Of a DNA stretch of 53,850 bases, positions 35,393 through 45,224 are shown piece by piece. The translations under genes and the position numbers were made by a program. The notes below the pieces were generated by a model. The model made no database searches and was not told the DNA's origin. It saw only the letters and a program-made list of their open reading frames with translations. Origin of the DNA: Oceanicola granulosus HTCC2516 (GTDB taxonomy: Bacteria > Pseudomonadota > Alphaproteobacteria > Rhodobacterales > Rhodobacteraceae); assembly GCF_000153305.1 (NCBI RefSeq), contig NZ_CH724107.1, forward strand, positions 1,960,853 through 2,014,702. Reading direction: 5' to 3'. Position 1 is the first letter of the stretch. Each line of letters opens with the position of its first letter.

Positions 35393-36109
35393 TCAGTCGA
35401 TCCGGCGGATCAGCAGCTGGTTGTCGGGCCCGCGCTTCGTCTCGAACACCTTCAGGTCCTTGACGAGATCCGACAGCTTCTTCTTGCCGTAGGTGCGGGT
35501 GTCGAAGTCGGGATCGGCGGCGGTGATGAACTGGCCGAGCGGGCCCAGCGCGTACCACTCGTCGTCCTGCTCGATCGCGTCCATCGCCCGCAGGATGATG
35601 TCGCGCGCCTCGAGCGGCGAGCGCTCGTCGGCGGCCTTGGCCTCGCCCCTGGGGGCCTTCTCGTCGGTCTGCGCGCCGAGGTTTTCGAGGAAGATGAACC
35701 GCTTGCACGCCTTGCGAAACGCGTCCGGCGTCTTCTTCTGGCCGATCCCGTAGACGTCAAGCCCCTGCTCGCGGATGCGGCTGGCGAGGCGGGTGAAGTC
35801 GCTGTCGGAGCTGATGAGGACGAACCCGTCGAACCGCCCGGTATGGAGCAGGTCCATCGCGTCGATCACCAGACTGATGTCGGACGAGTTTTTTCCCACG
35901 GTGTTGGCCGGTGAATGGTGCGGCACGATCCCGTGCTCGGCCTGCACCCGGTTCCACCCGGCCATCTGCTGGCTCGAGAAGTCCCCGTAGCAGCGCCGCA
36001 CGCTGGCCTCCCCGAGCGAGGCGATCTCCTCGAAGATCGCGCCAGCGTGGCGCGGCGAGGTGTTGTCCGCATCGATGAGGACGGCGAGGAGGGGGCGATC
36101 ATCAGGCAT
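35393..36109 (-). CDS. NYN-domain (LabA/PIN-like) protein with OST-HTH/LOTUS domain
   Basis: About 238 residues. NYN ribonuclease-like domain (PLLAVLIDADNTSPRHAG, SSDISLVIDAMDLLHTG, FVLISSDSDFTRLASRIREQG, VYGIGQKKTPDAFRKAC) with the conserved acidic residues of PIN-type nucleases, then a linker and a C-terminal OST-HTH/LOTUS-like domain (WYALGPLGQFITAADPDFD, YGKKKLSDLVKDL). Probably an RNA-processing or RNA-binding protein. Start taken at 36109 (MPDDRP); a TTG at 36145 is possible. Convergent with the TetR gene, 3 bases apart. Confidence 0.87.
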   Translation of the reverse strand: MPDDRPLLAVLIDADNTSPRHAGAIFEEIASLGEASVRRCYGDFSSQQMAGWNRVQAEHGIVPHHSPANTVGKNSSDISLVIDAMDLLHTGRFDGFVLISSDSDFTRLASRIREQGLDVYGIGQKKTPDAFRKACKRFIFLENLGAQTDEKAPRGEAKAADERSPLEARDIILRAMDAIEQDDEWYALGPLGQFITAADPDFDTRTYGKKKLSDLVKDLKVFETKRGPDNQLLIRRID

Positions 36110-36246
36110 GAGGAGCAGTGTAGACTCTCGAGCGCGCCGACCCAATCCGCAATCGTCATGGCCAGCGGACGAGCGCCGGGATTACCTCGCGACAGTCAAG
36201 TCGCCACCCGGCCGCCTCGCCCGCAACGCGGCGCCGGTTGCCGGCC

Positions 36247-36271
36247 GGGGAGCCTCCGGCGGGGATATTTG
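36247..36271 (+). repeat. short dispersed-type motif AGCCTCCGGCGGGGATATTT
   Basis: GGGGAGCCTCCGGCGGGGAT followed by ATTTG. I recall close variants of this motif at gene ends in many Rhodobacterales genomes, usually followed by an A/G-rich tract, as here (GAAGGACAGAGAACGGG). Only one copy is seen in the window. The GCCTCC/GGCGGGG part can form a small hairpin. Function unknown. Confidence 0.5.
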
Positions 36272-36307
36272 AAGGACAGAGAACGGGGCGGGCGCCCGGA
36301 GGGTGCC

Positions 36308-36330
36308 GTAGGCCGGGCTTCAGCCCGGCC
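36308..36330 (+). repeat. dispersed hairpin repeat, family A
   Basis: Plus-orientation copy GTAGGCCGGGCTTCAGCCCG followed by GCC, 11 bases after the end of the minus-strand alcohol dehydrogenase gene. Identical core to 5854-5875. Confidence 0.87.
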
Positions 36331-36341
36331 CGCGCCGCCCG

Positions 36342-37454
36342 TCAATACACCACCACCGACCGGATCGACTTGCCCTCGTGCATCAGGTCGAACCCCTTGT
36401 TGATCTCGTCGAGTCCCATCGTGTGGGTGATCATCGGGTCGATGTCGATCTTGCCGTCCATGTACCAGTCCACGATCCGCGGCACGTCCGTCCGCCCCCG
36501 CGCCCCGCCGAAGGCGGTGCCGCGCCAGGAGCGGCCCGTCACCAGCTGGAACGGCCGCGTCGAGATCTCCGCCCCCGCCGGCGCGACGCCGATGATGATG
36601 CTCTCGCCCCAGCCCTTGTGCGCCGACTCGAGCGCCGTGCGCATGACGTCGACGTTGCCCGTCGCGTCGAAGGTGTAGTCGGCGCCGCCCTTGGTCAGGT
36701 GCACGAGGTAGGCGACGAGATCGCCCTCCACCTCGGACGGGTTGACGAAGTCCGTCATCCCGAACCGCTCGGCCATCTGCTGCTTGTCGTCGTTGAGGTC
36801 CACGCCGACGATCTGGTCCGCCCCGGCGAGCCGCAGCCCCTGGATCACGTTGAGCCCGATCCCGCCGAGCCCGAACACGATCGCCCGGCTGCCGATCTCC
36901 ACCTTCGCGGTGTTGATGACCGCCCCGATCCCCGTGGTCACGCCGCAGCCGATGTAGCAGATCTTGTCGAACGGGGCGTCCTCGCGGACCTTTGCGAGCG
37001 CGATCTCGGGCAGCACCGTGTGGTTGGCGAAGGTCGAGCAGCCCATGTAATGCAGGATCGGATCGCCATCGAGCGTCGAGAACCGGCTCGTCCCGTCGGG
37101 CATCAGCCCCTGCCCCTGGGTCGAGCGGATCGACTGGCAGAGGTTGGTCTTCGGGTTGAGGCAATACTCGCACTCGCGGCACTCGGGCGTGTAGAGCGGG
37201 ATCACGTGATCGCCCGGCTTCAGCGACGTCACCCCGGCGCCGACCTCCACCACCACGCCCGCGCCCTCGTGGCCGAGGATCGCCGGAAACAGCCCCTCGG
37301 GATCGGCGCCCGACCGGGTGAACTCGTCGGTGTGACAGATGCCTGTGGCCTTCACCTCGACGAGCACCTCGCCGGCGCGCGGGCCCTCGAGGTTGACGTC
37401 CATGATTTCGAGCGGCTTTCCAGCGGCGGTGGCGACGGCGGCACGAGTGCGCAT
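36342..37454 (-). CDS. S-(hydroxymethyl)glutathione dehydrogenase / class III alcohol dehydrogenase
   Basis: 370-residue zinc-dependent medium-chain dehydrogenase (FrmA/AdhI type), oxidising the formaldehyde-glutathione adduct. Catalytic zinc site: Cys in GICHTDEF, His in LGHEGAG; structural zinc C-x2-C-x2-C-x7-C ([15 protein letters not shown]); NAD fold [12 protein letters not shown]. The [19 protein letters not shown] segment and [10 protein letters not shown] are typical of class III. AAGGAG precedes the ATG at 37454. No S-formylglutathione hydrolase gene is adjacent. Confidence 0.94.
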   Translation of the reverse strand: MRTRAAVATAAGKPLEIMDVNLEGPRAGEVLVEVKATGICHTDEFTRSGADPEGLFPAILGHEGAGVVVEVGAGVTSLKPGDHVIPLYTPECRECEYCLNPKTNLCQSIRSTQGQGLMPDGTSRFSTLDGDPILHYMGCSTFANHTVLPEIALAKVREDAPFDKICYIGCGVTTGIGAVINTAKVEIGSRAIVFGLGGIGLNVIQGLRLAGADQIVGVDLNDDKQQMAERFGMTDFVNPSEVEGDLVAYLVHLTKGGADYTFDATGNVDVMRTALESAHKGWGESIIIGVAPAGAEISTRPFQLVTGRSWRGTAFGGARGRTDVPRIVDWYMDGKIDIDPMITHTMGLDEINKGFDLMHEGKSIRSVVVY

Positions 37455-37555
37455 GGGAGGCTCCTTTGGCGTGGCATGACTTTCCGGCAACGCTGCTGGA
37501 ACCATGCGCAAAGATCAACCTTGCGTGCGTGGGGAGCGCGTGGCCTTAGTCGGCC

Positions 37556-37921
37556 ATGAACATCAAACTCGCCCTGCTGCTGCCCGCCTTCGCCCTCGCC
37601 GCCTGCGACGAGATGCCCGTCTCGACCGGGGCCGAGGAGGTCTCGATGGCCGCGCCCGTCGTGGTGCCGTTCGTGCCCCGCCAGCCCGAGGTCAACGACC
37701 CGTCCGACCCGTGCTTCGCCGGCTCCTACCTCGACCTGCTCGGGCGCAACGTGGACAACACGATCATCCAGCCCCCCGGCGGCCTGCGCATCGACCGCCC
37801 CGGCCTGCTCGAGGCCGCCTTCGACACCGCCGAGCCGCTGCCGGCCGAAGAGCGCGTCCCGACGCGCCTGTCTGTCAGGGTCGACGCCGCCGGCACCATC
37901 GAACAGGTCTATTGCGGCTGA
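37556..37921 (+). CDS. lipoprotein resembling the peptidase inhibitor I78 family
   Basis: 121 residues with a lipoprotein signal (MNIKLALLLPAFALAAC, lipobox Cys17). The mature part has the I78-like layout: DPCFAGSYLDLLGRNVDNTI, IDRP and a C-terminal TRLSVRVDAAGTIEQVYCG with two cysteines that may pair. I78 members inhibit serine proteases, but many bacterial members are uncharacterised. Divergent from the alcohol dehydrogenase gene. Confidence 0.75.
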   Translation: MNIKLALLLPAFALAACDEMPVSTGAEEVSMAAPVVVPFVPRQPEVNDPSDPCFAGSYLDLLGRNVDNTIIQPPGGLRIDRPGLLEAAFDTAEPLPAEERVPTRLSVRVDAAGTIEQVYCG

Positions 37922-37971
37922 CCCGCCCCGCTGGTCCCGCGGCGCGCATCCATCTGCGCCGCCTCCCGCCT

Positions 37972-37997
37972 GTAGGGTGCGCATTCATTGCGCACCC
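37972..37997 (+). repeat. dispersed hairpin repeat, family B
   Basis: The most symmetric copy: arms GGGTGCGCA/TGCGCACCC around TTCAT, with the GTA prefix. It lies 50 bases after the I78-like gene and before the DUF2794 gene. Confidence 0.88.
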
Positions 37998-38065
37998 CCC
38001 GCCTCTCCCACTCCACCTCCCTCGCCGGCCTTGATTTGCCCCCCGCAAGGCGCAAGTGTCTCTGC

Positions 38066-38407
38066 ATGACGATGCAGCCCCCCGTGCCGTTCCCCCTGCC
38101 TGCGGATCAGCAGGTCGCCTTCCACCGCACCGAGCTGTCGCCGATCCTGTCGCTCTACGGGCGCATGGTCGCGGCCGGCGAGTGGCGCGACTACGGCATC
38201 TCCTGCCTGCGCGACGCGGCGGTCTTCTCGGTCTTCCGCCGCACCGCAGAGCACCCGCTCTACCGCATCGAGAAGCGGCCCAAGCTGCGGCTGCGGCAGG
38301 GGCAGTACGCGGTGATCGGCTTCGAGGGCCAGGTGCTCAAGCGCGGCAACGACCTGCGGCAGGTGCTGCGGGTGCTCGAGCGCAAGCTGATCCGCGTCGT
38401 CGAGTAG
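38066..38407 (+). CDS. DUF2794 protein
   Basis: 113-residue protein of the alphaproteobacterial DUF2794 family: VAFHRTELSPILSLYGRMVAAGEWRDYGI (in part), AVFSVFRRTAEHPLYRIEKRP and YAVIGFEGQVLKRGNDL. No known function, no signal peptide. The ATG at 38066 is followed by a second at 38072. Converges on the NlpC/P60 gene, 2 bases apart. Confidence 0.88.
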   Translation: MTMQPPVPFPLPADQQVAFHRTELSPILSLYGRMVAAGEWRDYGISCLRDAAVFSVFRRTAEHPLYRIEKRPKLRLRQGQYAVIGFEGQVLKRGNDLRQVLRVLERKLIRVVE

Positions 38408-38409
38408 CC

Positions 38410-39248
38410 TCAGCCGAGCCGGCGGCGGCTCGTCACCGGCCCGTCGCCCTGCGCCTCGATCCGCGCCAGCGCCTCGTTCATCGGCTCGTAGGCGACGGCC
38501 ATGTGGTGCGCGTTGGCGTGGAGCAGCAGCCCCGGCCCCGCCGCCCACGCCACGTGGCCCTTCCAGAACAGCAGGTCGCCCCGCTGCGCCGGTTCGCCCT
38601 GCCGCAGCGCGCGGCCGAGGCGGCGCTCCTGCTGATCGCTGTCGCCGGGGCAGGCGATGCCGCAGGCGGTGCAGGCGGCCTGCACCAGCCCCGAACAGTC
38701 GAGCCCCAGCGCGCTGTTGCGGCCCCAGCAATAGGGCGTGCCGAGCAGCCGCTCGGCGACGGCGACGGGATCGCGCTCGGGATCGTCGAGCGGTCGCAGG
38801 TGGTTGGCGGGCACGTAGCCGACGTTCGTCGCGCACCAGCGCCCCTCCCGCCCCGTCACCCGGAGGCGCGCGCCGAGGCCCAGCAGCGGCCCGTCCTCCA
38901 TCGACTTGAACGCCGGCGCGCCCAGCGCCTGGGTCATCCGCACCGCCACGATGTGCGTCGCCTCGACCGGCGCGGCCAGCCCGGCGGCCTCCACGTGCCC
39001 GACATAGCCGTCCTTCTCGCCGAAGCCGAAGGCCAGCCCGTCGCGCTCCTCGAGGACCCGGAACGTCTCGCCGAACAGCAGCTCGCGCTCGCGCGGGCCG
39101 CCGGGGCGGGCGACCAGCTCGAGCCGCGGCCGCGCGACGCTCTGCGCCGTCCCCTCGCTGAACCGCTCCGCCGCGACCAGCCCCTCGAGCGAGACATGGG
39201 CGACGCGCGCGTTGGCGGGCCGCTCGCGCGGATCGGCGGGCGCGCCGC

Positions 39249-39252
<4 letters not shown>
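38410..39252 (-). CDS. NlpC/P60-family cell-wall peptidase
   Basis: 280 residues. N-terminal SH3-like regions (about 60-170: LLFGETFRVLEERDGLAFGF and GRWCATNVGYVPANHL), then the NlpC/P60 papain-like domain with catalytic Cys in SALGLDCSGLVQAAC and His in GHVAWAAGPGLLLHANAHHM. It probably cleaves gamma-D-Glu-diamino acid bonds in peptidoglycan stem peptides or recycled muropeptides. No signal peptide is seen, so the location is uncertain. The GTG at 39252 overlaps the stop of the aminopeptidase gene (GTGA), coupling the two. Confidence 0.92.
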
Positions 39253-40664
<1,412 letters not shown>

Positions 40665-40719
40665 GGGAGCTCCTCTCGAATTCGCGCCGACACTAAGCTT
40701 CGTACCGCCGGCTGCAAGG

Positions 40720-41142
40720 TCACGACCGGGCGTCCCAGATGTCGAACATCGAGCGGTCGCCCACCCGCGTCAGCCGCGACAGCGTGGCCCCGAGCGCCGT
40801 GGTATCGCCCCGCGCGAGGCAATCCGTGACAGCCGCCGCCACCTGCGCCACCGAGATCAGCCCGATGCGCAGCGCGATGCCCGAGATCTCGCCGTTGGTC
40901 TGCGCCAGGTCGCCCAGCCGCCCCTCGCAATAATCCCGCGCCGCCCGTGAGAGCAGGTCTTCCATCCGCCCCACCGCCCCGCAGACCAGCTCTTCCGCCG
41001 CCGCCTCGCCCTTCTCGGCGTGCAGCCGCGCCAGCAGCTCACGGTCGATCCGGACACCCTCGGCGGGGCACAGCCGCGTCGGCAGCGCCGCGGCATCGAT
41101 CGGCGGGGGGATGGGAAATTCGCAGCTCATCCCACGGCTCAT
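40720..41142 (-). CDS. conserved hypothetical protein
   Basis: 140 residues, soluble, no signal peptide. Mostly helical with VRIDRELLARLHAEKGEAAA, RMEDLLSRAARDYCEGRLGD and ALRIGLISVAQVAAAVTDCL. No domain recognised. Its acidic-helical layout with paired cysteines does not point to a function. Start at 41142 or 41130; neither has a strong ribosome site. 55 bases upstream of the aminopeptidase gene on the same strand. Confidence 0.65.
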   Translation of the reverse strand: MSRGMSCEFPIPPPIDAAALPTRLCPAEGVRIDRELLARLHAEKGEAAAEELVCGAVGRMEDLLSRAARDYCEGRLGDLAQTNGEISGIALRIGLISVAQVAAAVTDCLARGDTTALGATLSRLTRVGDRSMFDIWDARS

Positions 41143-41244
41143 AGCCCGCGGCGGTTTCCAATCGCTGAACCGCCCGTGCAGAAATAGCTCGAAAGTCGGC
41201 TAAATTGCCCCTACTCCACCGACGAGCCAAAGAGAGGGACCCCA

Positions 41245-41892
41245 ATGCAGCACGCCCGCCCCCTGCCCGGATACCTGGTCAAGCGCTACCACGGCTGGAA
41301 GGCCACGACCTACAGCGAGAACGAGGGCTGGTACCGTCACCTCGCCGCCCAGGGGCAGCACCCCCGCGCGATGGTCATCTCCTGCTGCGACAGCCGGGTC
41401 CACGTCACCTCGATCTTCGGGGCCGACACCGGCGAGTTCTTCATCCACCGCAACATCGCCAACCTCGTCCCCCCCTATGAGCCCGACGGCAACCAGCACG
41501 GCACCTCCGCCGCCGTCGAGTACGCCGTCACCGCGCTCAAGGTCGCCCACGTCATCGTGCTGGGCCATTCCGGCTGCGGCGGCGTGCAGGGCTGCTACGA
41601 GATGTGCGAGGGCCGGGCGCCGCAGCTCGAGGAAAAGTCGAGCTTCGTCGGCCGCTGGATGGACATCCTGCGCCCCGGGTTCGAGCGCCTCGGCCCCGGC
41701 ACCGACGCCGAGCGGCGCGGCGCGCTGGAGAAGCAGGCGGTGCTCGTCTCGCTCGCCAACCTGATGAGCTTCCCGTTCGTGAAGGACGCGGTCGAGGCCG
41801 GCACCCTGTCGCTGCACGGGCTGTGGAACGACATCGGCGCCGGCGGGCTCGAGGCCTACGACCCCGCCACCGACAGCTTCCGCCAGGTTTGA
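41245..41892 (+). CDS. beta-class carbonic anhydrase
   Basis: 215 residues, interconverting CO2 and bicarbonate in the cytoplasm. Zinc ligands and active site: Cys47, Asp49 and Arg51 in ISCCDSRV, His108 and Cys111 in VLGHSGCGG; also FIHRNIANLVPPYEPDG and the C-terminal LHGLWNDIGAGGLEAYDP. Start at ATG 41245 with GAGAGGGA upstream. The metallophosphatase gene follows after two bases. Confidence 0.96.
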   Translation: MQHARPLPGYLVKRYHGWKATTYSENEGWYRHLAAQGQHPRAMVISCCDSRVHVTSIFGADTGEFFIHRNIANLVPPYEPDGNQHGTSAAVEYAVTALKVAHVIVLGHSGCGGVQGCYEMCEGRAPQLEEKSSFVGRWMDILRPGFERLGPGTDAERRGALEKQAVLVSLANLMSFPFVKDAVEAGTLSLHGLWNDIGAGGLEAYDPATDSFRQV

Positions 41893-41894
41893 AC

Positions 41895-42686
41895 GTGACC
41901 CGACCGATCTACGCCGTGGGCGACATCCACGGCCACCCCGACAAGCTCGACCGCGCGCTCGACCTCGTCGCCGCCGACGGCGGCGCGGACGCGCCGATGG
42001 TCTTCCTCGGCGACTTCACCGACCGCGGCCCCGACAGCCGTGGCGTGCTCGACCGCCTCGTCGCGGGCCGCGACGCCGGGCGCGACTGGCGCTTCGTCCT
42101 CGGCAACCACGACCGCATGTTCCTGCGCTTCGTCACCCGTGGCGAGGTGCGCGACAGCCGCATCGAGTCGGGCAAGGGCTGGCTCCACCCCGCCCTCGGC
42201 GGCGGCGCGACGCTGCTCTCCTACCTCGACCTCCCCGGCTTCCGGCACCCGAGCGGCGGCGGCCTCGACACGCTGGCGACGGAGGGCCTCGACGACGGCC
42301 CCGACGCCCTCGTCGCCGAGCTGGCCGAGGCCGCCCGCGCGCAGGTGCCGTCGGCGCATGTCGACTTCATCGAGAGCCTGCCGCTCTACATCGAGGACGA
42401 CGACGTGCTCTGGGTCCATGCCGGCCTGCGCCCCGGCGTGCCGCTCGCCGAGCAGGACGAGGACGACCTGCTCTGGATCCGCGACGGCTTCCTCGAGCAC
42501 GATGCCAGCTTCGGCCCGCTCGTGGTCCACGGTCACACCTGGCTCGACGCGCCGACCCACTTCGGCAACCGCATCGACCTCGACGGCGGCGCCGCCTTCG
42601 GCAACCCGCTCGTCCCGGCCGTCTACGACGGGCGCGACTGGTTCACCCTGTCCGACGCCGGCCGCACCCCCCTGACCGCGCCGTGA
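41895..42686 (+). CDS. PPP-type metallophosphatase
   Basis: About 263 residues of the serine/threonine-phosphatase/ApaH-like metallophosphoesterase family. Motifs in order: YAVGDIHGHPDKL (GDIHG), FLGDFTDRGPDS (GDxxDRG), VLGNHDRMFL (GNHD), VLWVHAGLRPGV and LVVHGHTWLDAP. Substrate unknown; protein phosphatase or nucleotide hydrolase are both possible. Start taken as GTG 41895 (TTG 41889 possible). Coupled downstream to the VOC gene by GTGA. Confidence 0.92.
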   Translation: MTRPIYAVGDIHGHPDKLDRALDLVAADGGADAPMVFLGDFTDRGPDSRGVLDRLVAGRDAGRDWRFVLGNHDRMFLRFVTRGEVRDSRIESGKGWLHPALGGGATLLSYLDLPGFRHPSGGGLDTLATEGLDDGPDALVAELAEAARAQVPSAHVDFIESLPLYIEDDDVLWVHAGLRPGVPLAEQDEDDLLWIRDGFLEHDASFGPLVVHGHTWLDAPTHFGNRIDLDGGAAFGNPLVPAVYDGRDWFTLSDAGRTPLTAP

Positions 42687-43039
42687 GGCTCGACCACCTG
42701 CAGATCGCCATCCCCGCCGGCGGCGAGCCCGGGGCCCGCGCCTTCTGGACCGGCCCCGTCGGGATGCGCGAGACCCCAAAGCCCGCCGCCCTCGCGGGGC
42801 GCGGCGGGCTGTGGCTCGTGGCGGGCGAGGTGGAGCTGCATCTCGGCGTCGATCCGGGCTTCCGCCCCGCCGCCAAGGCGCATCCCGGCTTCGCCGTCCC
42901 CGACCTCGACGCCCTCGCCGAGCGGCTCGAGGCCGCCGGCCACCCGCCGCGCTGGGACGACGCGATCGCCGGGCGCCGCCGCTTCTTCTGCGACGACCCG
43001 TTCGGCAACCGCCTCGAATTCCTGGAGGGCCGGGCCTAG
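42683..43039 (+). CDS. VOC (glyoxalase/bleomycin-resistance) family protein
   Basis: 118 residues forming one VOC unit: LDHLQIAIPAGGEPGARAFW (metal His near the N-terminus), LWLVAGEVELHLGVDPGF, and the closing FFCDDPFGNRLEFLEG with the conserved Glu. Likely a small metalloenzyme or binding protein; substrate not predictable. GTG start within the stop of the metallophosphatase gene. Its stop overlaps that of the convergent helicase by four bases. Confidence 0.9.
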   Translation: MRLDHLQIAIPAGGEPGARAFWTGPVGMRETPKPAALAGRGGLWLVAGEVELHLGVDPGFRPAAKAHPGFAVPDLDALAERLEAAGHPPRWDDAIAGRRRFFCDDPFGNRLEFLEGRA

Positions 43040-45078
43040 TCCTTGCGGCGCGGCGGCTCGCCGCCGGGGCGACGCGGCCCGGCGGGCTTGCCCTTGCCCG
43101 GACCGCCCGGCTTGCCGGCGAACTTGCCCGGCTTGGAGAACTTGCCCTTCGGCTTCTCCCCCGGCTTGCCGAACTTGCCCTTGGGCTTTTCGCCCGGCTT
43201 GCCGAACTTCCCGGCGGGCTTGCCGAACTTGCCCGACGGCTTCTCGCCCGGCTTGCCCTTCTTGAACGGCTTGCCCTCGCCCTTCGGCACCTTCTTCCAG
43301 ACCGGCTTCGCCTTCACCTCCGGCTCCGCCGTCTCTCGGCCCTCCGTCTCGGGCAGCAGCGCGGGGCGGGACGCCTTCGGCTTGGGCGGACGCGGGGCCT
43401 CGTCAGCCGTACGCTCGGGCCGCTCCGCCCGCTCGGGCCGCGGCTCCGCCTTGCGCTCGGGCTTCGGCGGCCGCGGCGCGCTCGGCTGCGGGCGGGCGCT
43501 GTAGTCCGGAACCCCCTCGAGCAGCCGCGCGCGGATGCCGTCCTCGAGCTGCCCCGCCTCGCCGATCTCGGCGAAGAACCCGGCCACCGCCGGCTCCGAC
43601 AGCTCCACGTAGCTCTCGTCCTTCACCACCCGGATCGCGCCGATGGCCGACTTGTCGAGCCCCCCGGCCCGGCACAGCAGCGGCAACAGCCAGCGCGGCT
43701 CCGCCCGCTGCTCGCGGCCCACCGAGAGCGCGATCCAGCGGCTCGGCCCGAACGGCTTGCGCTCCTTCGCCGGCGGCTTGGCGTCGGGCGGCGACAGCTC
43801 CTCGGGGGCGCTGTGGCGCTCGCGGTAGAGCCGCAGGTAGGCGGCCGCGATCCGCTCCGGCGCATGGGCGGCGGCGAGGCGGGCGGCGAACTCGGCATCC
43901 TCCGCCGCGATCTCCTCGCTCCAGACGGGATCGGCCAGCAGCCGCTCCTCGTCGCGCGCGAGGATGTCCTCGGCGCTCGGCGCGGTGATCCACTCGGCGC
44001 TGATCTTCGCCCACTTGAGCAGCCGCTCGGCGCGCTTGACCATCTTCGGCGGCACCACCAGCGCCGAGATGCCCTTGCGCCCGGCGCGCCCCGTCCGGCC
44101 CGAGCGGTGCAGCAGCCCCTCCACGTTCGTCGGCAGCTCCGCGTGGACCACGAGGTCGAGGTTCGGCAGGTCGATCCCCCGCGCCGCCACGTCCGTCGCC
44201 ACGCAGACCCGCGCCCGCCCGTCGCGCATCGCCTGCAGCGCGTGGGTGCGCTCGTTCTGGCTCAGCTCGCCCGACAGCGACACCACCGCGAAGCCCCGGT
44301 TGGAGAACCGCGCCGTCAGCCGCGCCACCATCGCGCGGGTGTTGGCGAAGACGATGGCGTTCTCGGCGTCGTGGAAACGCAGGATGTTGATGATCGCGTT
44401 CTCCGCGTCCTGCTGCGCCACCTTCACCGCCTGGTAGGCGATGTCGGCGTGCTGCTTGCCGGTCGACTGGGTCGACACCCGCACCGCGTCGCGCTGGTAG
44501 TGCTTGGCCAGCGTCGCGATCATCGGCGGCACCGTGGCCGAGAACATCAGCGTGCGCCGGTCCTCGGGCGCGGCGGCGAGCATGAACTCGAGGTCCTCGC
44601 GGAAACCGAGGTCGAGCATCTCGTCGGCCTCGTCGAGCACCACCGCGCGGATCGACTCCAGCTCCAGCGAGCCGCGCTGGATGTGGTCGCGCAGCCGCCC
44701 GGGCGTGCCGACGACGATGTGCGCGCCGCGCTCCAGCGCGCGCCGCTCGCTGCGCATGTCCATGCCGCCGACGCACGACGTCACCTGCGCCCCGGTGCGC
44801 GCGTAGAGCCACTCGAGCTCGCGCCGCACCTGGAACGCCAGCTCCCGCGTCGGCGCCACGATCAGCGCCAGCGGCGCCGCGGCGGGGCCCATCCGCTCCT
44901 CGCCGGCCAGCAGCGTCGGCGCGATGGCGAGCCCGAAGCCCACCGTCTTGCCCGAGCCGGTCTGCGCCGAGACCAGCAGGTCGGCCTGCTCCAGCGCGGG
45001 GTCGGTCACCGCCTCCTGGACGGCGGTCAGGGTCTCGTAGCCACGCTCGGACAGCGCTTCGGACAGGGTATGGTGCAT
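43036..45078 (-). CDS. DEAD-box RNA helicase with DbpA-type RNA-binding domain
   Basis: 680 residues. Helicase core: AQTGSGKTVGFGLA (motif I, Lys44), APTRELAFQ, GTPGRLRDH, VLDEADEMLDLGF (DEAD), FSATVPPM, IVFANTRAM, ATDVAARGIDLPNL and HRSGRTGRAGRKG. A DbpA-like RRM (about 455-535, PSRWIALSVGREQRAEP, IGAIRVVKDESYVEL) follows, then a Pro/Glu/Arg-rich linker and a basic C-terminal tail of Lys-Phe-Gly-Lys-Pro repeats. Resembles DeaD/CsdA-type cold-shock helicases for ribosome assembly and mRNA turnover. Confidence 0.96.
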   Translation of the reverse strand: MHHTLSEALSERGYETLTAVQEAVTDPALEQADLLVSAQTGSGKTVGFGLAIAPTLLAGEERMGPAAAPLALIVAPTRELAFQVRRELEWLYARTGAQVTSCVGGMDMRSERRALERGAHIVVGTPGRLRDHIQRGSLELESIRAVVLDEADEMLDLGFREDLEFMLAAAPEDRRTLMFSATVPPMIATLAKHYQRDAVRVSTQSTGKQHADIAYQAVKVAQQDAENAIINILRFHDAENAIVFANTRAMVARLTARFSNRGFAVVSLSGELSQNERTHALQAMRDGRARVCVATDVAARGIDLPNLDLVVHAELPTNVEGLLHRSGRTGRAGRKGISALVVPPKMVKRAERLLKWAKISAEWITAPSAEDILARDEERLLADPVWSEEIAAEDAEFAARLAAAHAPERIAAAYLRLYRERHSAPEELSPPDAKPPAKERKPFGPSRWIALSVGREQRAEPRWLLPLLCRAGGLDKSAIGAIRVVKDESYVELSEPAVAGFFAEIGEAGQLEDGIRARLLEGVPDYSARPQPSAPRPPKPERKAEPRPERAERPERTADEAPRPPKPKASRPALLPETEGRETAEPEVKAKPVWKKVPKGEGKPFKKGKPGEKPSGKFGKPAGKFGKPGEKPKGKFGKPGEKPKGKFSKPGKFAGKPGGPGKGKPAGPRRPGGEPPRRKD
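43139..43258 (-). repeat. 33-base tandem repeats coding the basic helicase tail
   Basis: Imperfect 33-base units at 43139-43171 and 43172-43204, a short 21-base unit at 43205-43225, and another 33-base unit at 43226-43258. On the minus strand each codes for a GKPGEKPKGKF-like peptide. All are multiples of 3, so copy-number change keeps the frame and varies the length of the RNA-binding tail. Confidence 0.85.
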
Positions 45079-45164
45079 GCGGATGGGTACCGATCAGGTG
45101 GGGCGGCGCCGCGCGGGGCGCTCTCGCCGGGAAGAAAGACCCGCCCCTCTACAGCGCCCCGGCG

Positions 45165-45200
45165 CAAAAGGAAAGGGCGCGGAGGTCTCCCCCCGCGCCC
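45165..45200 (-). terminator. terminator after the PRC-barrel gene
   Basis: On the minus strand GGGCGCGG and CCGCGCCC form an 8-base stem with a 10-base loop, followed by TTTCCTTTT. Located 25 bases after the PRC-barrel stop; it separates that gene from the helicase gene downstream. Confidence 0.85.
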
Positions 45201-45224
45201 CGGTTCCGTCCGGCTCGGCCCGGC

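Noticed and set aside
43139-43258. Regular repeats as a possible CRISPR array
   Set aside because: The units are contiguous, coding, multiples of three and without unique spacers; they encode the helicase tail. No cas genes are present.
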